Shown here: in pieces, positions 1 to 4,957 of the stretch | Layout: every line of letters starts with the position of its first letter | How positions within the stretch are numbered: the first letter of the stretch is position 1 | NCBI GenBank assembly: GCA_035581425.1 | Contig: DATJVP010000038.1 | Coordinates: 1-9,290, forward strand | Length of the DNA: 9,290 bases | Direction: 5' to 3' | Origin: DASZHJ01 sp035581425 | GTDB lineage: Bacteria; Pseudomonadota; Alphaproteobacteria; ATCC43930; CGMCC-115725 | The notes under the pieces: model-generated | Told to the model about the DNA's origin: nothing | The model's database searches: none | The model's input: the letters and a program-made list of their open reading frames with translations, nothing else | Program-made: the position numbers and the translations under genes

Positions 1-58
1 GAAGGTGGTCGAGGGCAGCCTCAAGCGTCCGCAAGGACGGCCCGGAAAAGTCGAGCCG

Positions 59-508
59 CTATTTCAATACGTCGGAGAAAAGCTGCCCTTCGGCTGACTC
101 GAGAAGGTTCGCGAGGCGATATGCGCGCGGTCGGGAGACCCCGAAGGCATCTATATGGCGCATGACTCCATGGGCGCTGCGCGCTATGGAGGCCGTGGGA
201 AGATTTTCGACCGCCTGCTCCAGCACCGCCGGGACTTTGCACGGGAGCTTCTCTATTTCTCGTTTTATGTCATTCGAAGCAAGAATCACGAGCGCGAGCT
301 TGGGACGGTCATCCTTCGGGCGGCCGGCCCGCAGATGAGTCTCAATGAGCGCAAGGTACGAAGCGACATCGATCCCGGCGACATCAACGACTACGAGCCC
401 GGGACGCACTTCTTCGAGCGGCAGCAGCGGAGAGGCAGGAAAGCAAACGATCGCCGCGGAAATCAGAAATGATGCGCTCGCCAGCGCCGTGGCAAAGACG
501 CGGGCCAC
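59..508 (-). CDS. Hypothetical small protein with N-terminal signal or anchor
   Basis: I do not recognise this 149-residue protein. The first ~27 residues (basic MAR start, then an Ala/Ser/Ile/Val-rich hydrophobic stretch ending near CFPAS) look like a Sec signal peptide or a single membrane anchor. A clear lipobox is not present, so the Cys there is probably not a lipoprotein site. The rest is a soluble alpha/beta-like sequence (for example LVVVDVAGIDVASYLALIE) with no catalytic motif I can name. The start is GTG at 508, preceded by a weak GGA five bases upstream. It ends in TAG at 59-61. It lies outside the tRNA-Gly repeat pair, on the side where an older nested insertion would sit, so it may be native or accessory. 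A plus-strand frame also covers much of the same DNA (155-472), but only the minus frame has a sensible signal-peptide start. Moderate to low certainty. Confidence 0.5.
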   Translation of the reverse strand: MARVFATALASASFLISAAIVCFPASPLLPLEEVRPGLVVVDVAGIDVASYLALIETHLRAGRPKDDRPKLALVILASNDIKREIEKLPCKVPAVLEQAVENLPTASIARSAHGVMRHIDAFGVSRPRAYRLANLLESAEGQLFSDVLK

Positions 509-574
509 TTAATTCCATCGCGTGATGGGCTCAATGCGCGGGCCGACCCGGTCCACGCCGGTCGCTCCACTCGC

Positions 575-618
575 GAGCGGGCGAAGGGATTCGAACCCTC
601 GACCCCAACCTTGGCAAG
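575..618 (-). repeat. Partial copy of the 3' part of tRNA-Gly (putative att site)
   Basis: These 44 bases match 1982-2025 exactly and in the same orientation. They correspond to the tRNA-Gly(GCC) gene from the anticodon loop through the variable region, the T arm and the 3' acceptor strand, to the discriminator base and the first C of CCA. The 5' half (D arm and 5' acceptor strand) is missing, and the bases beyond the match differ (cgc on the acceptor side, attt on the anticodon side). It is therefore not a functional tRNA. A 3'-end tRNA duplicate near a complete tRNA gene is the usual mark left by a site-specific recombinase; calling it att is inference. Confidence 0.8.
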
Positions 619-639
619 ATTTGGCTCGGCCCTTCGCCC
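579..639. repeat. 10-bp perfect inverted repeat across the tRNA-fragment junction
   Basis: GGGCGAAGGG at 579-588 (inside the tRNA-Gly fragment) is perfectly complementary to CCCTTCGCCC at 630-639, which lies outside the fragment. A transcript could fold into a 10-bp stem closing a 41-nt loop, in competition with the T arm of the fragment. In the intact tRNA gene the partner sequence is absent. Confidence 0.7.
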
Positions 640-703
640 ATGTTCGATGAATTTCGCTCGAATGCGCTAGCGTGCGATAAATCCGCAGCATCAGATCCGC
701 ATC

Positions 704-734
704 TTGAAATTCGCACAGATATGTGCGATATAAT
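704..734 (+). promoter_or_regulatory. Candidate promoter for hicAB
   Basis: TTGAAA (704-709) and a perfect TATAAT (729-734) are separated by 19 bases, slightly longer than the optimum of 17. The stretch is clearly more AT-rich than its surroundings. The -10 box ends only three bases before the hicA ATG at 738, so the expected transcription start would fall at or just after that ATG. Translation would then need a leaderless mRNA, a later start codon, or another promoter upstream (for example near GATAAA at 676-681). Motif seen; use as a promoter is inferred. Confidence 0.5.
711..728. promoter_or_regulatory. Palindromic operator candidate for HicB autoregulation
   Basis: TCGCACA-GATA-TGTGCGA is a perfect 7-bp dyad with a 4-bp centre, lying exactly between the -35 and -10 boxes of the hicAB promoter. 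A further half-site-like GTGCGATA occurs at 672-679, matching 723-730 and 51 bp upstream of it. HicB antitoxins carry a DNA-binding domain and repress their own operon by binding such dyads. The HicB encoded here has a helix-turn-helix, so this is the natural operator. Binding is inferred. Confidence 0.6.
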
Positions 735-737
735 TGA

Positions 738-956
738 ATGAACGGCAACGAATTCGAACGTAAAATCAGGAAGGTTGGCCGGAAACGCGGAATCGCCGTC
801 GCGTTCGACGCTGGGCACGGCAAGGGGAGTCATGGGGGGCTCCACTACTGCAATCGGTTTACGACGCTCAAGGATCGCCGCAAGGAGATCGGCCCCGGCC
901 TGCTTAATGCCATGCTAGTGCAGCTGGGACTGACCAAGGCGGATTTGGAGGAGTGA
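738..956 (+). CDS. hicA: HicA-family mRNA interferase toxin (type II TA)
   Basis: This 72-residue protein fits the HicA family, small double-stranded-RNA-binding-fold toxins that cleave mRNA during translation and are neutralised by HicB. The family's glycine-serine-histidine motif is seen at residues 28-34 (GKGSHGG, with His32 as the predicted catalytic residue). The C-terminal part, EIGPGLLNAMLVQLGL, matches the usual 'K.L..GTL..IL.QAGL' end. The charged N-terminus (NEFERKIRKVGRKRG) is the first helix. The start is ATG 738; there is no Shine-Dalgarno sequence, and a TATAAT box sits immediately upstream. Its stop codon at 954-956 lies two bases before the hicB ATG, giving the classic toxin-first HicAB order and tight coupling. 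It lies within the tRNA-Gly cassette, where it could stabilise the element by post-segregational killing (inference). Confidence 0.88.
   Translation: MNGNEFERKIRKVGRKRGIAVAFDAGHGKGSHGGLHYCNRFTTLKDRRKEIGPGLLNAMLVQLGLTKADLEE
946..952 (+). promoter_or_regulatory. Strong ribosome binding site of hicB
   Basis: GGAGGAG lies at the very end of hicA, six bases before ATG 959. It favours ATG 959 over the in-frame GTG at 953, which would leave almost no spacing. A strong site for the antitoxin and none visible for the toxin would favour excess antitoxin. Confidence 0.75.
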
Positions 957-958
957 GG

Positions 959-1408
959 ATGGCGTTCGGTTATCGATACACGCTGGAGCGGCAGCAGAAT
1001 GGCTGGTGGCTCGTCCGCTTCCCGGGCGTTCCGGAAGCACTGACCGAAGGCGAAACGCAAGAGGAGGCACGCGCCAACGCGGTCGATTGCGTAATCGCAG
1101 CGCTCGAAGGCTACATGAAGGCGGGCAAGCCGCTGCCGCGTGGGGGCGCGGGCCACACTGGGCGCGATCGCGCCGTGCTGCCGTCCCTCGTCACCGCGAA
1201 GCTCGCCGTCTACGAGACGATGCGCGCGCGCGGCTGGTCGAAGCTCAAGCTCGCGAAGGAACTTGGCATGCCCGAGAACTCGGTGCGCCGGCTCCTCGAC
1301 CTGCACCACAGCTCGCACATGTGGATCATCGACGAAGCGCTGGCGAAGATGAATGCCGAGCTGTCGATTGAACTCCCGAAGGTGCGGGCGCGCGGCAAGG
1401 CGGCGTAA
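959..1408 (+). CDS. hicB: HicB-family antitoxin with helix-turn-helix
   Basis: This 149-residue antitoxin pairs with the HicA just upstream. Residues ~3-57 form the HicB N-terminal partial RNase H-like fold, recognisable by YRYTLERQQNGWWLVRFPGVP, then the 'GET.EEA..NA.D....AL..Y' helix and the KPLPR end. This part binds and inhibits HicA. After a Gly-rich linker (62-70), residues ~74-140 carry a Xre/Cro-like helix-turn-helix (about 92-115, WSKLKLAKELGMPENSVRRL). That domain makes it the likely repressor of the palindrome at 711-728. It is in the group of longer HicB proteins with HTH rather than ribbon-helix-helix DNA-binding domains. It starts two bases after the hicA stop with a strong ribosome binding site. 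The gene looks intact, in contrast to the broken gene after it. Confidence 0.9.
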   Translation: MAFGYRYTLERQQNGWWLVRFPGVPEALTEGETQEEARANAVDCVIAALEGYMKAGKPLPRGGAGHTGRDRAVLPSLVTAKLAVYETMRARGWSKLKLAKELGMPENSVRRLLDLHHSSHMWIIDEALAKMNAELSIELPKVRARGKAA

Positions 1409-1458
1409 AGCGAGAGCGAACCGGCGTCCCGTCGTGGCGAAATCAAGCGTCTGATATC

Positions 1459-1896
1459 GTGCCGAACATCCGCTCAATCGACATGATGCTAATCGATGAC
1501 CTGTTCGAGATGGGCAGTGGCTATGTCTTGAACTTCAGCGACCGCACGTTCGCGCAGTTCGTCGCCGAAGAGCTAAATATCGACATCGACGATCCCGTGT
1601 ATGCGACAAACGGGACATCCAAGGCAAAGCGCCTCCGTTGCTTCCTCCAAACTGTCGACAAGCCGACAGCGGCGCGCACTCTGACCGCGCTATGGGAATA
1701 TCGCGAAGCGCTGAGGCAGAGAGCGGGCCGCGACGCGAAGAGACGATCATCAACGCGCACGGCCAGCTTCTGGCCATCATCAATCGGCTCGGCGCTGGTG
1801 GCGCGAATGCCTCACACCCTGTGACGCCGCCCCCTGCCCTCGACCGGGCGATGTTCCAGCAAGTGCAGGCACATCATGAAGCGCTGGTCGCCTGTT
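1459..1896 (+). pseudogene. Frameshifted, truncated AbiJ N-terminal-like defence gene
   Basis: From GTG 1459, frame 1 encodes a sequence (LIDDLFEMGSGYVLNFSDRT, then a stretch with DIDDPVYATNGTSKAKRLR and TALWEYREAL) that I recall as the conserved N-terminal domain of AbiJ-type proteins, often found in front of restriction-endonuclease-like domains. Around 1720-1742 the homologous reading shifts to frame 3 (REETIINAHGQLLAIINRLG, then PALDRAMFQQVQAHHEAL). A net single-base loss explains this. Frame 1 ends at 1824, while frame 3 loses resemblance to the family near 1896. The C-terminal effector part is absent, and the tRNA-Gly gene follows about 85 bases later. The gene is therefore almost certainly dead. 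Family assignment is from memory, and AbiJ naming is less sure than the fact that the gene is broken. It follows hicB by 50 bases, suggesting joint arrival as a defence/TA cassette. Confidence 0.65.
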
Positions 1897-1979
1897 ACCT
1901 ATATGCTACCTGCACCCCACCGCCCGCGATTCGCTCTCGCGGCGCTCCGCCCCAACACCCTGACATGTCGCTTGAAATC

Positions 1980-2054
1980 TGGAGCGGGCGAAGGGATTCG
2001 AACCCTCGACCCCAACCTTGGCAAGGTTGTGCTCTACCCCTGAGCTACGCCCGC
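1980..2054 (-). tRNA. tRNA-Gly (anticodon GCC)
   Basis: Read on the minus strand it folds into a complete cloverleaf: acceptor GCGGGCG/CGCCCGC, D stem GCTC/GAGC, anticodon stem CAACC/GGTTG with loop TTGCCAA (anticodon GCC at 2020-2022), T stem GAGGG/CCCTT with loop TTCGAAT, discriminator U and encoded CCA (1980-1982). It decodes GGC and GGU glycine codons. Its 3' end faces the hicAB segment, and its 3' 44 bases (to the first C of CCA) are duplicated at 575-618, so it served as an integration target that was rebuilt intact. Confidence 0.97.
1982..2025 (-). repeat. Second copy of the 44-bp tRNA-Gly direct repeat (in intact tRNA)
   Basis: This is the copy inside the functional tRNA-Gly gene, identical to 575-618. 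It ends one base beyond the anticodon loop on one side and at the first C of CCA on the other. Tyrosine recombinases commonly cross over within this part of tRNA genes. Confidence 0.8.
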
Positions 2055-2072
2055 GCTCCGAACAGGGCGCGC

Positions 2073-2100
2073 ATCATACTGGCCCCTCCTGGGTTTGCAA
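2073..2100 (-). promoter_or_regulatory. Promoter of tRNA-Gly
   Basis: On the minus strand, TTGCAA (2095-2100) and TATGAT (2073-2078) are 16 bases apart. The mature tRNA 5' end lies 18 bases past the -10 box, leaving a short leader for RNase P to remove. No equally good promoter for the divergent ProXp-ala gene is visible in the 76-base gap. Confidence 0.6.
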
Positions 2101-2130
2101 GCGGGCGGCAAGGCGGTAAAACCCCGCGCC

Positions 2131-2664
2131 ATGGCCCTCACTCCCGACGAGCTGCTCGAGCGCTTGACGGCGCTCGGCATCCCCCATCGCACCCACGAGC
2201 ACCCCGCGGTCTTCACCGTCGCGGAATCGATCGAGCTGCGCGGCAAGCTTCCGGGCGGACACTGCAAGAGTCTCTTCCTCAAGGACAAGAAGGGCGGGCT
2301 CTGGCTCGCGGTGATGCTGGAGGAGCGCCGCCTCGACATGAAGAAGCTCGCGGACCGCCTGGGCGCGCCGCGCTTCTCGTTTGGGAGCGCCGAGCTCCTG
2401 GCGGAGGTGCTGGGCGTGACCCCCGGGAGCGTCACGCCCTTTGCCGTCGCGAACGACCGTGAGGGGCGCGTGCGGCTGGTGCTCGACAAGGAGATGCTCA
2501 ACCAGAACCCGCTCAACTATCATCCCCTCGTCAACACCAAGACCACCGCGATCGCCCCCGAGGATCTCCTCAAATTCATCGGAAGTTGCGGCCATCGGCC
2601 TACGATCGTCAGCCTCGAGGGGTTGGAGCGGGAAGGCGGGGCCAGCCCCCCGCATACCCCCTGA
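2131..2664 (+). CDS. proXp-ala: Ala-tRNA(Pro) deacylase, ProXp-ala/YbaK superfamily
   Basis: This 177-residue free-standing editing protein hydrolyses alanine wrongly attached to tRNA(Pro) by prolyl-tRNA synthetase and acts in the cytoplasm. It is a single YbaK-like domain with the usual series of motifs: EHPAVFTVAES near residues 23-33; GGHCKSLFLKDKKG near 42-55, where Lys46 aligns with the lysine known to be essential in this family; GSAELLAEVLGVTPGSVTPFA in the middle; and NQNPLNYHPLVNTKTT with the conserved HPL and TT residues. Length fits the family (~165-175). ATG 2131 is chosen because the family pattern starts there; an upstream in-frame TTG at 2095 falls in the tRNA promoter. Shine-Dalgarno is weak. 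It is separated by 78 bases from the next gene, so it may or may not share its transcript. Confidence 0.9.
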   Translation: MALTPDELLERLTALGIPHRTHEHPAVFTVAESIELRGKLPGGHCKSLFLKDKKGGLWLAVMLEERRLDMKKLADRLGAPRFSFGSAELLAEVLGVTPGSVTPFAVANDREGRVRLVLDKEMLNQNPLNYHPLVNTKTTAIAPEDLLKFIGSCGHRPTIVSLEGLEREGGASPPHTP

Positions 2665-2707
2665 GCCCAGGGAATTGCTTGTCAGGAGGCGGGGCCGTCG
2701 CCATCTT

Positions 2708-2731
2708 CTAGGCCACCGCAACGGAGCCTAG
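2708..2731. promoter_or_regulatory. 6-bp dyad just upstream of the CnoX-like gene
   Basis: CTAGGC (2708-2713) and GCCTAG (2726-2731) form an inverted repeat with a 12-base centre, ending 11 bases before ATG 2743. It could be an operator or an mRNA hairpin occluding the start, which has no clear Shine-Dalgarno of its own. Short dyads arise by chance in GC-rich DNA, so this is weak. Confidence 0.25.
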
Positions 2732-2742
2732 ACCCAGGACCC

Positions 2743-3666
2743 ATGGAACAGATCATCGGGGCGGCCGCCGCGCCGCCGCCCGCCGACCTCATCAAGAACA
2801 GCACGACCCAGAGCTTCATGACGGACGTGATCGACGCCTCGAACGAACAGCCGGTCATCGTCGATTTCTGGGCGCCCTGGTGCGGCCCCTGTAAGACCCT
2901 CGGCCCCCATCTCGAGAAGGCCGTCCGCGACGCGAGGGGCGCGGTGCGTCTCGTCAAGGTGGACATCGACCAGAACAAGGAGCTGGCGGCGCAGATGCGC
3001 ATCCAGTCGATCCCCGCGGTCTATGCCTTCCAGGACGGCCGCCCGGTCGACGGCTTCGTGGGCGCGCTCCCGGAAAGCCAGGTGAAGCAATTCGTCCAGC
3101 GTCTGGCCCAGGCCGGCGCCAAAGGCAAGGGGCCCTCGCCCGTCGAGCAGGCGCTCGCGATGGCGAAGGAGGCGGCGGCGGCCGGCGACACCGAGCGCGC
3201 GGGCGCGATCTTCGCGCAGGTGCTGGAGCACGAGCCCGACAACGCCGATGCCGTGGGCGGGCTCGCCCGCGCCCTTATCGCGCGGAACCAGATGGAGGAG
3301 GCGAAAGACCTCCTTGCGGAAGTGCCGAAGGAGCTCGCGGGCCATGCGGAGATCGCGGCCGCGCGCGCGGCGCTCGAGCTCGCGGAGGCCGGCGCCAAGG
3401 CCAAGGGCGCGCTCGGCGAGCTCGAGGCCCGCGTCCAGCGCGACCCCAAGGATTTCGCGGCTCGCCTCGAGCTCGCCTCCGCGCGCTTCGCCGCCGGCGA
3501 GCGCGAGACCGCCATCGACGATCTCCTGGAGATCGTCCGCCGCAACCGCAGTTGGAACGAGGAGGCCGCGAGGAAGCAGCTCCTCAAATTCTTCGAGGCG
3601 ATGGGGCCGACCGATCCGCTGACGGTGGCGTCGCGCAAGCGGCTCTCGTCGATATTGTTTTCGTGA
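2743..3666 (+). CDS. cnoX: CnoX-like chaperedoxin: thioredoxin domain plus TPR-like repeats
   Basis: This 307-residue cytoplasmic protein has a thioredoxin domain (about 20-122) and a helical TPR-like region (about 130-300). In the thioredoxin domain the active site WCGPC is at 46-50, the preceding strand VIVDFWAP is typical, and the cis-proline is Pro91 (SIPAVY). CnoX (YbbN) proteins hold unfolding proteins during oxidative stress, form mixed disulfides with them and hand them to the GroEL/DnaK chaperones. E. coli CnoX has lost the classical active site, but the alphaproteobacterial type, as in Caulobacter, keeps WCGPC and has reductase activity, and this sequence belongs with the latter. 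Its stop overlaps the next gene by four bases (GTGA), which suggests translational coupling. The start at ATG 2743 lacks a strong ribosome binding site; Met26 is a less likely start because it would remove the first strand. Confidence 0.9.
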   Translation: MEQIIGAAAAPPPADLIKNSTTQSFMTDVIDASNEQPVIVDFWAPWCGPCKTLGPHLEKAVRDARGAVRLVKVDIDQNKELAAQMRIQSIPAVYAFQDGRPVDGFVGALPESQVKQFVQRLAQAGAKGKGPSPVEQALAMAKEAAAAGDTERAGAIFAQVLEHEPDNADAVGGLARALIARNQMEEAKDLLAEVPKELAGHAEIAAARAALELAEAGAKAKGALGELEARVQRDPKDFAARLELASARFAAGERETAIDDLLEIVRRNRSWNEEAARKQLLKFFEAMGPTDPLTVASRKRLSSILFS

Positions 3667-4325
3667 GCAGCCGCTTCGACCTCGGCTTCGAGCAGCTTCC
3701 GCCGGCGATCCCGATATTTCCGCTGACGGGGGTGCTGCTGCTGCCGAGAGGAAGGCTCCCGCTCAATATCTTCGAGCCGCGCTACCTCGCGATGGTATCC
3801 GACGCGCTGCCCTGGCCGCGCCTCATCGGCATGGTGCAGCCGCAGGAAGGGCGCGGCGATGCCGGTGAGCCGCCGGTCTATCCCGTGGGCTGCGCCGGCC
3901 GCATCGTGCATTGGAGCGAGACCGACGACGGCCGATTCATCATCCAGCTCGTGGGAACGTCGCGGTTCCGGATCGCGGGCGAGCTCCCGATGCAGCGCGG
4001 CTACCGCCTCGCACGCGCGGATTGGACGCCCTATCGCGGGGATCTCGCGGCACCCGGCGAGGCCGCGCTCGACCGCGAGCGCCTGTTGCGCGTGCTGAAA
4101 CCGTTCCTGAAGCGCCACAACATTGACATCGACTGGGCCGCCGCGGGCAAGGCGCCAGACGACGCACTCATCACTATGCTCGCTATGGGATGTCCCTTCC
4201 AGCCGAGCGAGAGGCAGGCGCTCCTCGAGGCCGAGACCACCGAGGCGCGCGCGAGGCTTCTGACAACGCTCCTGGAGATGGCGGCGGCGCCGGCCGCGGC
4301 CGAGCCCACAGGCGTGCGACATTGA
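3663..4325 (+). CDS. LON substrate-binding domain protein (no protease domain)
   Basis: This 220-residue protein consists only of the domain that forms the N-terminus of Lon protease. The hallmark start LPPAIPIFPLTGVLLLPRGR followed by LNIFEPRYLAMV (residues ~10-44) is unmistakable. The FIIQLVGTSRFRI strand near residue 100 and the helical region with LLRVLKPFLKRH near 140-152 follow the family pattern. The AAA ATPase and Ser-Lys protease domains are absent, so it does not degrade proteins alone; binding misfolded or specific proteins is the likely role, but the function of these short proteins is not established. The start is GTG 3663, overlapping the TGA of the CnoX-like gene by four bases; this coupling, and the family alignment starting just after it, fix the start. 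The end lies 11 bases before the next gene. Confidence 0.88.
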   Translation: MSSRFDLGFEQLPPAIPIFPLTGVLLLPRGRLPLNIFEPRYLAMVSDALPWPRLIGMVQPQEGRGDAGEPPVYPVGCAGRIVHWSETDDGRFIIQLVGTSRFRIAGELPMQRGYRLARADWTPYRGDLAAPGEAALDRERLLRVLKPFLKRHNIDIDWAAAGKAPDDALITMLAMGCPFQPSERQALLEAETTEARARLLTTLLEMAAAPAAAEPTGVRH

Positions 4326-4336
4326 TGGAGAGCGCA

Positions 4337-4552
4337 ATGGCCGAGGCCAATAAGGAGGTCGATCCGAGGCTCTTGGAAATCCTGGTCTGTCCGCTCACCA
4401 AGGCGACGCTCCGCTACGATCGCGCGCGCCAGGAGCTCGTGAGCGTCGAGGCCGGCCTCGCCTATCCCGTCCGCGACGGCATCCCCATCATGCTCGTCGA
4501 TGAGGCGCGCCGGCTCGATGACGCCGAGAAAGTCCGCTACGCCCAGCCGTGA
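4337..4552 (+). CDS. Trm112-like (UPF0434/YcaR) small protein
   Basis: This 71-residue protein has the short beta-rich fold of the Trm112/YcaR family. DPRLLEILVCPLTKATLRY at the N-terminus and LAYPVRDGIPIMLVDEAR in the second half match it. In eukaryotes and archaea Trm112 activates several methyltransferases acting on tRNA, rRNA and release factors; the role of bacterial members is less clear. Only one cysteine is present (CPLTK), so a Cys4 zinc site cannot form; this zinc-less version is common in alphaproteobacteria as far as I recall. I chose ATG 4337 because GGAGAG (4327-4332) lies at correct spacing. ATG 4325, overlapping the previous stop as TGATG, is an alternative adding four residues. 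Its stop overlaps the next gene by four bases. Confidence 0.88.
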   Translation: MAEANKEVDPRLLEILVCPLTKATLRYDRARQELVSVEAGLAYPVRDGIPIMLVDEARRLDDAEKVRYAQP

Positions 4553-4920
4553 GCGCCGTCTGGCCCACCGAGATCCGCCTCAGGCAGGCCGAGAAAATCC
4601 TGGAGGTCGCCTTCGACGACGGCAGGACTTTTCGCTATCCCGCCGAATATCTCCGCGTCGAGAGCCCCTCGGCGGAAGTGCAGGGCCACGGGCCCGGTCA
4701 GAAGCAGCTCGTCCCGGGACGCGCGCAGGTCGGCATCATCGGCGTCGAGCCCGTCGGCAACTACGCGATCCGCATTATCTTCGACGATCTCCACGACACC
4801 GGAATCTATTCCTGGACCTATCTCCACGAGCTCGGCCGCGAGCAGGAGAAGCGCTGGGCCGAGTATCTCGCCGCACTCCAGGCGCACGGCGTTTCGCGCG
4901 AGCCACAAAGAAAAACCTGA
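4549..4920 (+). CDS. DUF971 (gamma-butyrobetaine hydroxylase-like N-terminal domain) protein
   Basis: This 123-residue protein is a single DUF971 domain. The signature runs from WPTEIRLRQAEKILEVAFDD through LRVESPSAEVQGHGPGQ and VGIIGVEPVGNYAIRIIFDD to HDTGIYSWTYLHELG. The same fold forms the N-terminus of gamma-butyrobetaine hydroxylases and is sometimes attached to Mrp/ApbC-type iron-sulfur carriers. The function of the stand-alone form is unknown. The usual metal-binding cysteines of the eukaryotic enzymes are absent. The start is GTG 4549, overlapping the Trm112-like stop (GTGA), so it is probably translated by coupling as the last gene of the cluster. The stop TGA (4918-4920) is the first triplet of a repeat arm; the last residues (EPQRKT) are outside the conserved domain. 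Confidence 0.88.
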   Translation: MSAVWPTEIRLRQAEKILEVAFDDGRTFRYPAEYLRVESPSAEVQGHGPGQKQLVPGRAQVGIIGVEPVGNYAIRIIFDDLHDTGIYSWTYLHELGREQEKRWAEYLAALQAHGVSREPQRKT

Positions 4921-4951
4921 ACCACCGAGTTCTTTCTCGCGGCGAAGCCGC
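4918..4951 (+). repeat. Single short arm of a dispersed repeat, with hairpin
   Basis: The arm starts at the DUF971 stop codon (TGAACC), has one octamer unit ACCGAGTT, then CTTTCTC and GCGGCGAAGCC, matching the arms at 5818-5865 and 5911-5948. GCGGC-GAA-GCCGC (4939-4951) can form a small hairpin in both directions. It fills most of the 37-base gap between two convergent genes, so it may act as a bidirectional terminator, though there is no clean U tract. Confidence 0.65.
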
Positions 4952-4957
4952 ACTCAC

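Larger units (their letters stand above)
575..2025. mobile_element. Putative tRNA-Gly-associated mini-island or island remnant
   Basis: The segment is bounded by the two 44-bp direct repeats of the tRNA-Gly 3' part. The complete tRNA gene is at the right end, with its 3' end pointing into the segment. One repeat period is 1407 bp. Contents, left to right: an AT-richer stretch with a palindromic operator, hicA, hicB, and a broken AbiJ-like defence gene. Toxin-antitoxin and abortive-infection genes are typical passengers of tRNA-targeted islands. No integrase or excisionase is visible, so this is either a decayed remnant, a satellite mobilised by an integrase encoded elsewhere, or the innermost part of a longer island extending left of the window. 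The repeat geometry is seen directly; the mobility is inferred. Confidence 0.6.

Noticed and set aside
2..100. Plus-strand open end at the left edge that could be the C-terminus of a gene entering the window
   Set aside because: Only about 32 codons are available, there is no recognisable motif, and it overlaps the end of the minus-strand hypothetical gene.
155..472. Plus-strand 105-residue frame opposite the hypothetical protein
   Set aside because: It lies antisense to a frame with a better start and signal peptide, and its composition is basic and low in recognisable structure.
1924..1942. Hairpin CCGCGA-loop-TCGCGG downstream of tRNA-Gly as its terminator
   Set aside because: It has a six-base stem with no U tract on the minus strand; chance hairpins are common at this GC content.
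575..2054. CRISPR array or integron cassette array
   Set aside because: There are only two repeat copies, 1.4 kb apart, explained by the tRNA gene; no spacer series, attC-like site or integrase is present.
1638..2462. Long plus-strand frame running through the tRNA gene into ProXp-ala
   Set aside because: Only its first part (to about 1896) is defence-gene sequence. It then translates the antisense of tRNA-Gly (giving the familiar RRDSNPRP artefact) and an out-of-frame part of ProXp-ala.
3021..4337. 438-residue minus-strand frame opposite the CnoX and LON-domain genes
   Set aside because: It is a shadow frame of GC-rich coding DNA with Arg/Ser/Ala-rich composition and no domain, whereas the plus-strand products are clear family members.
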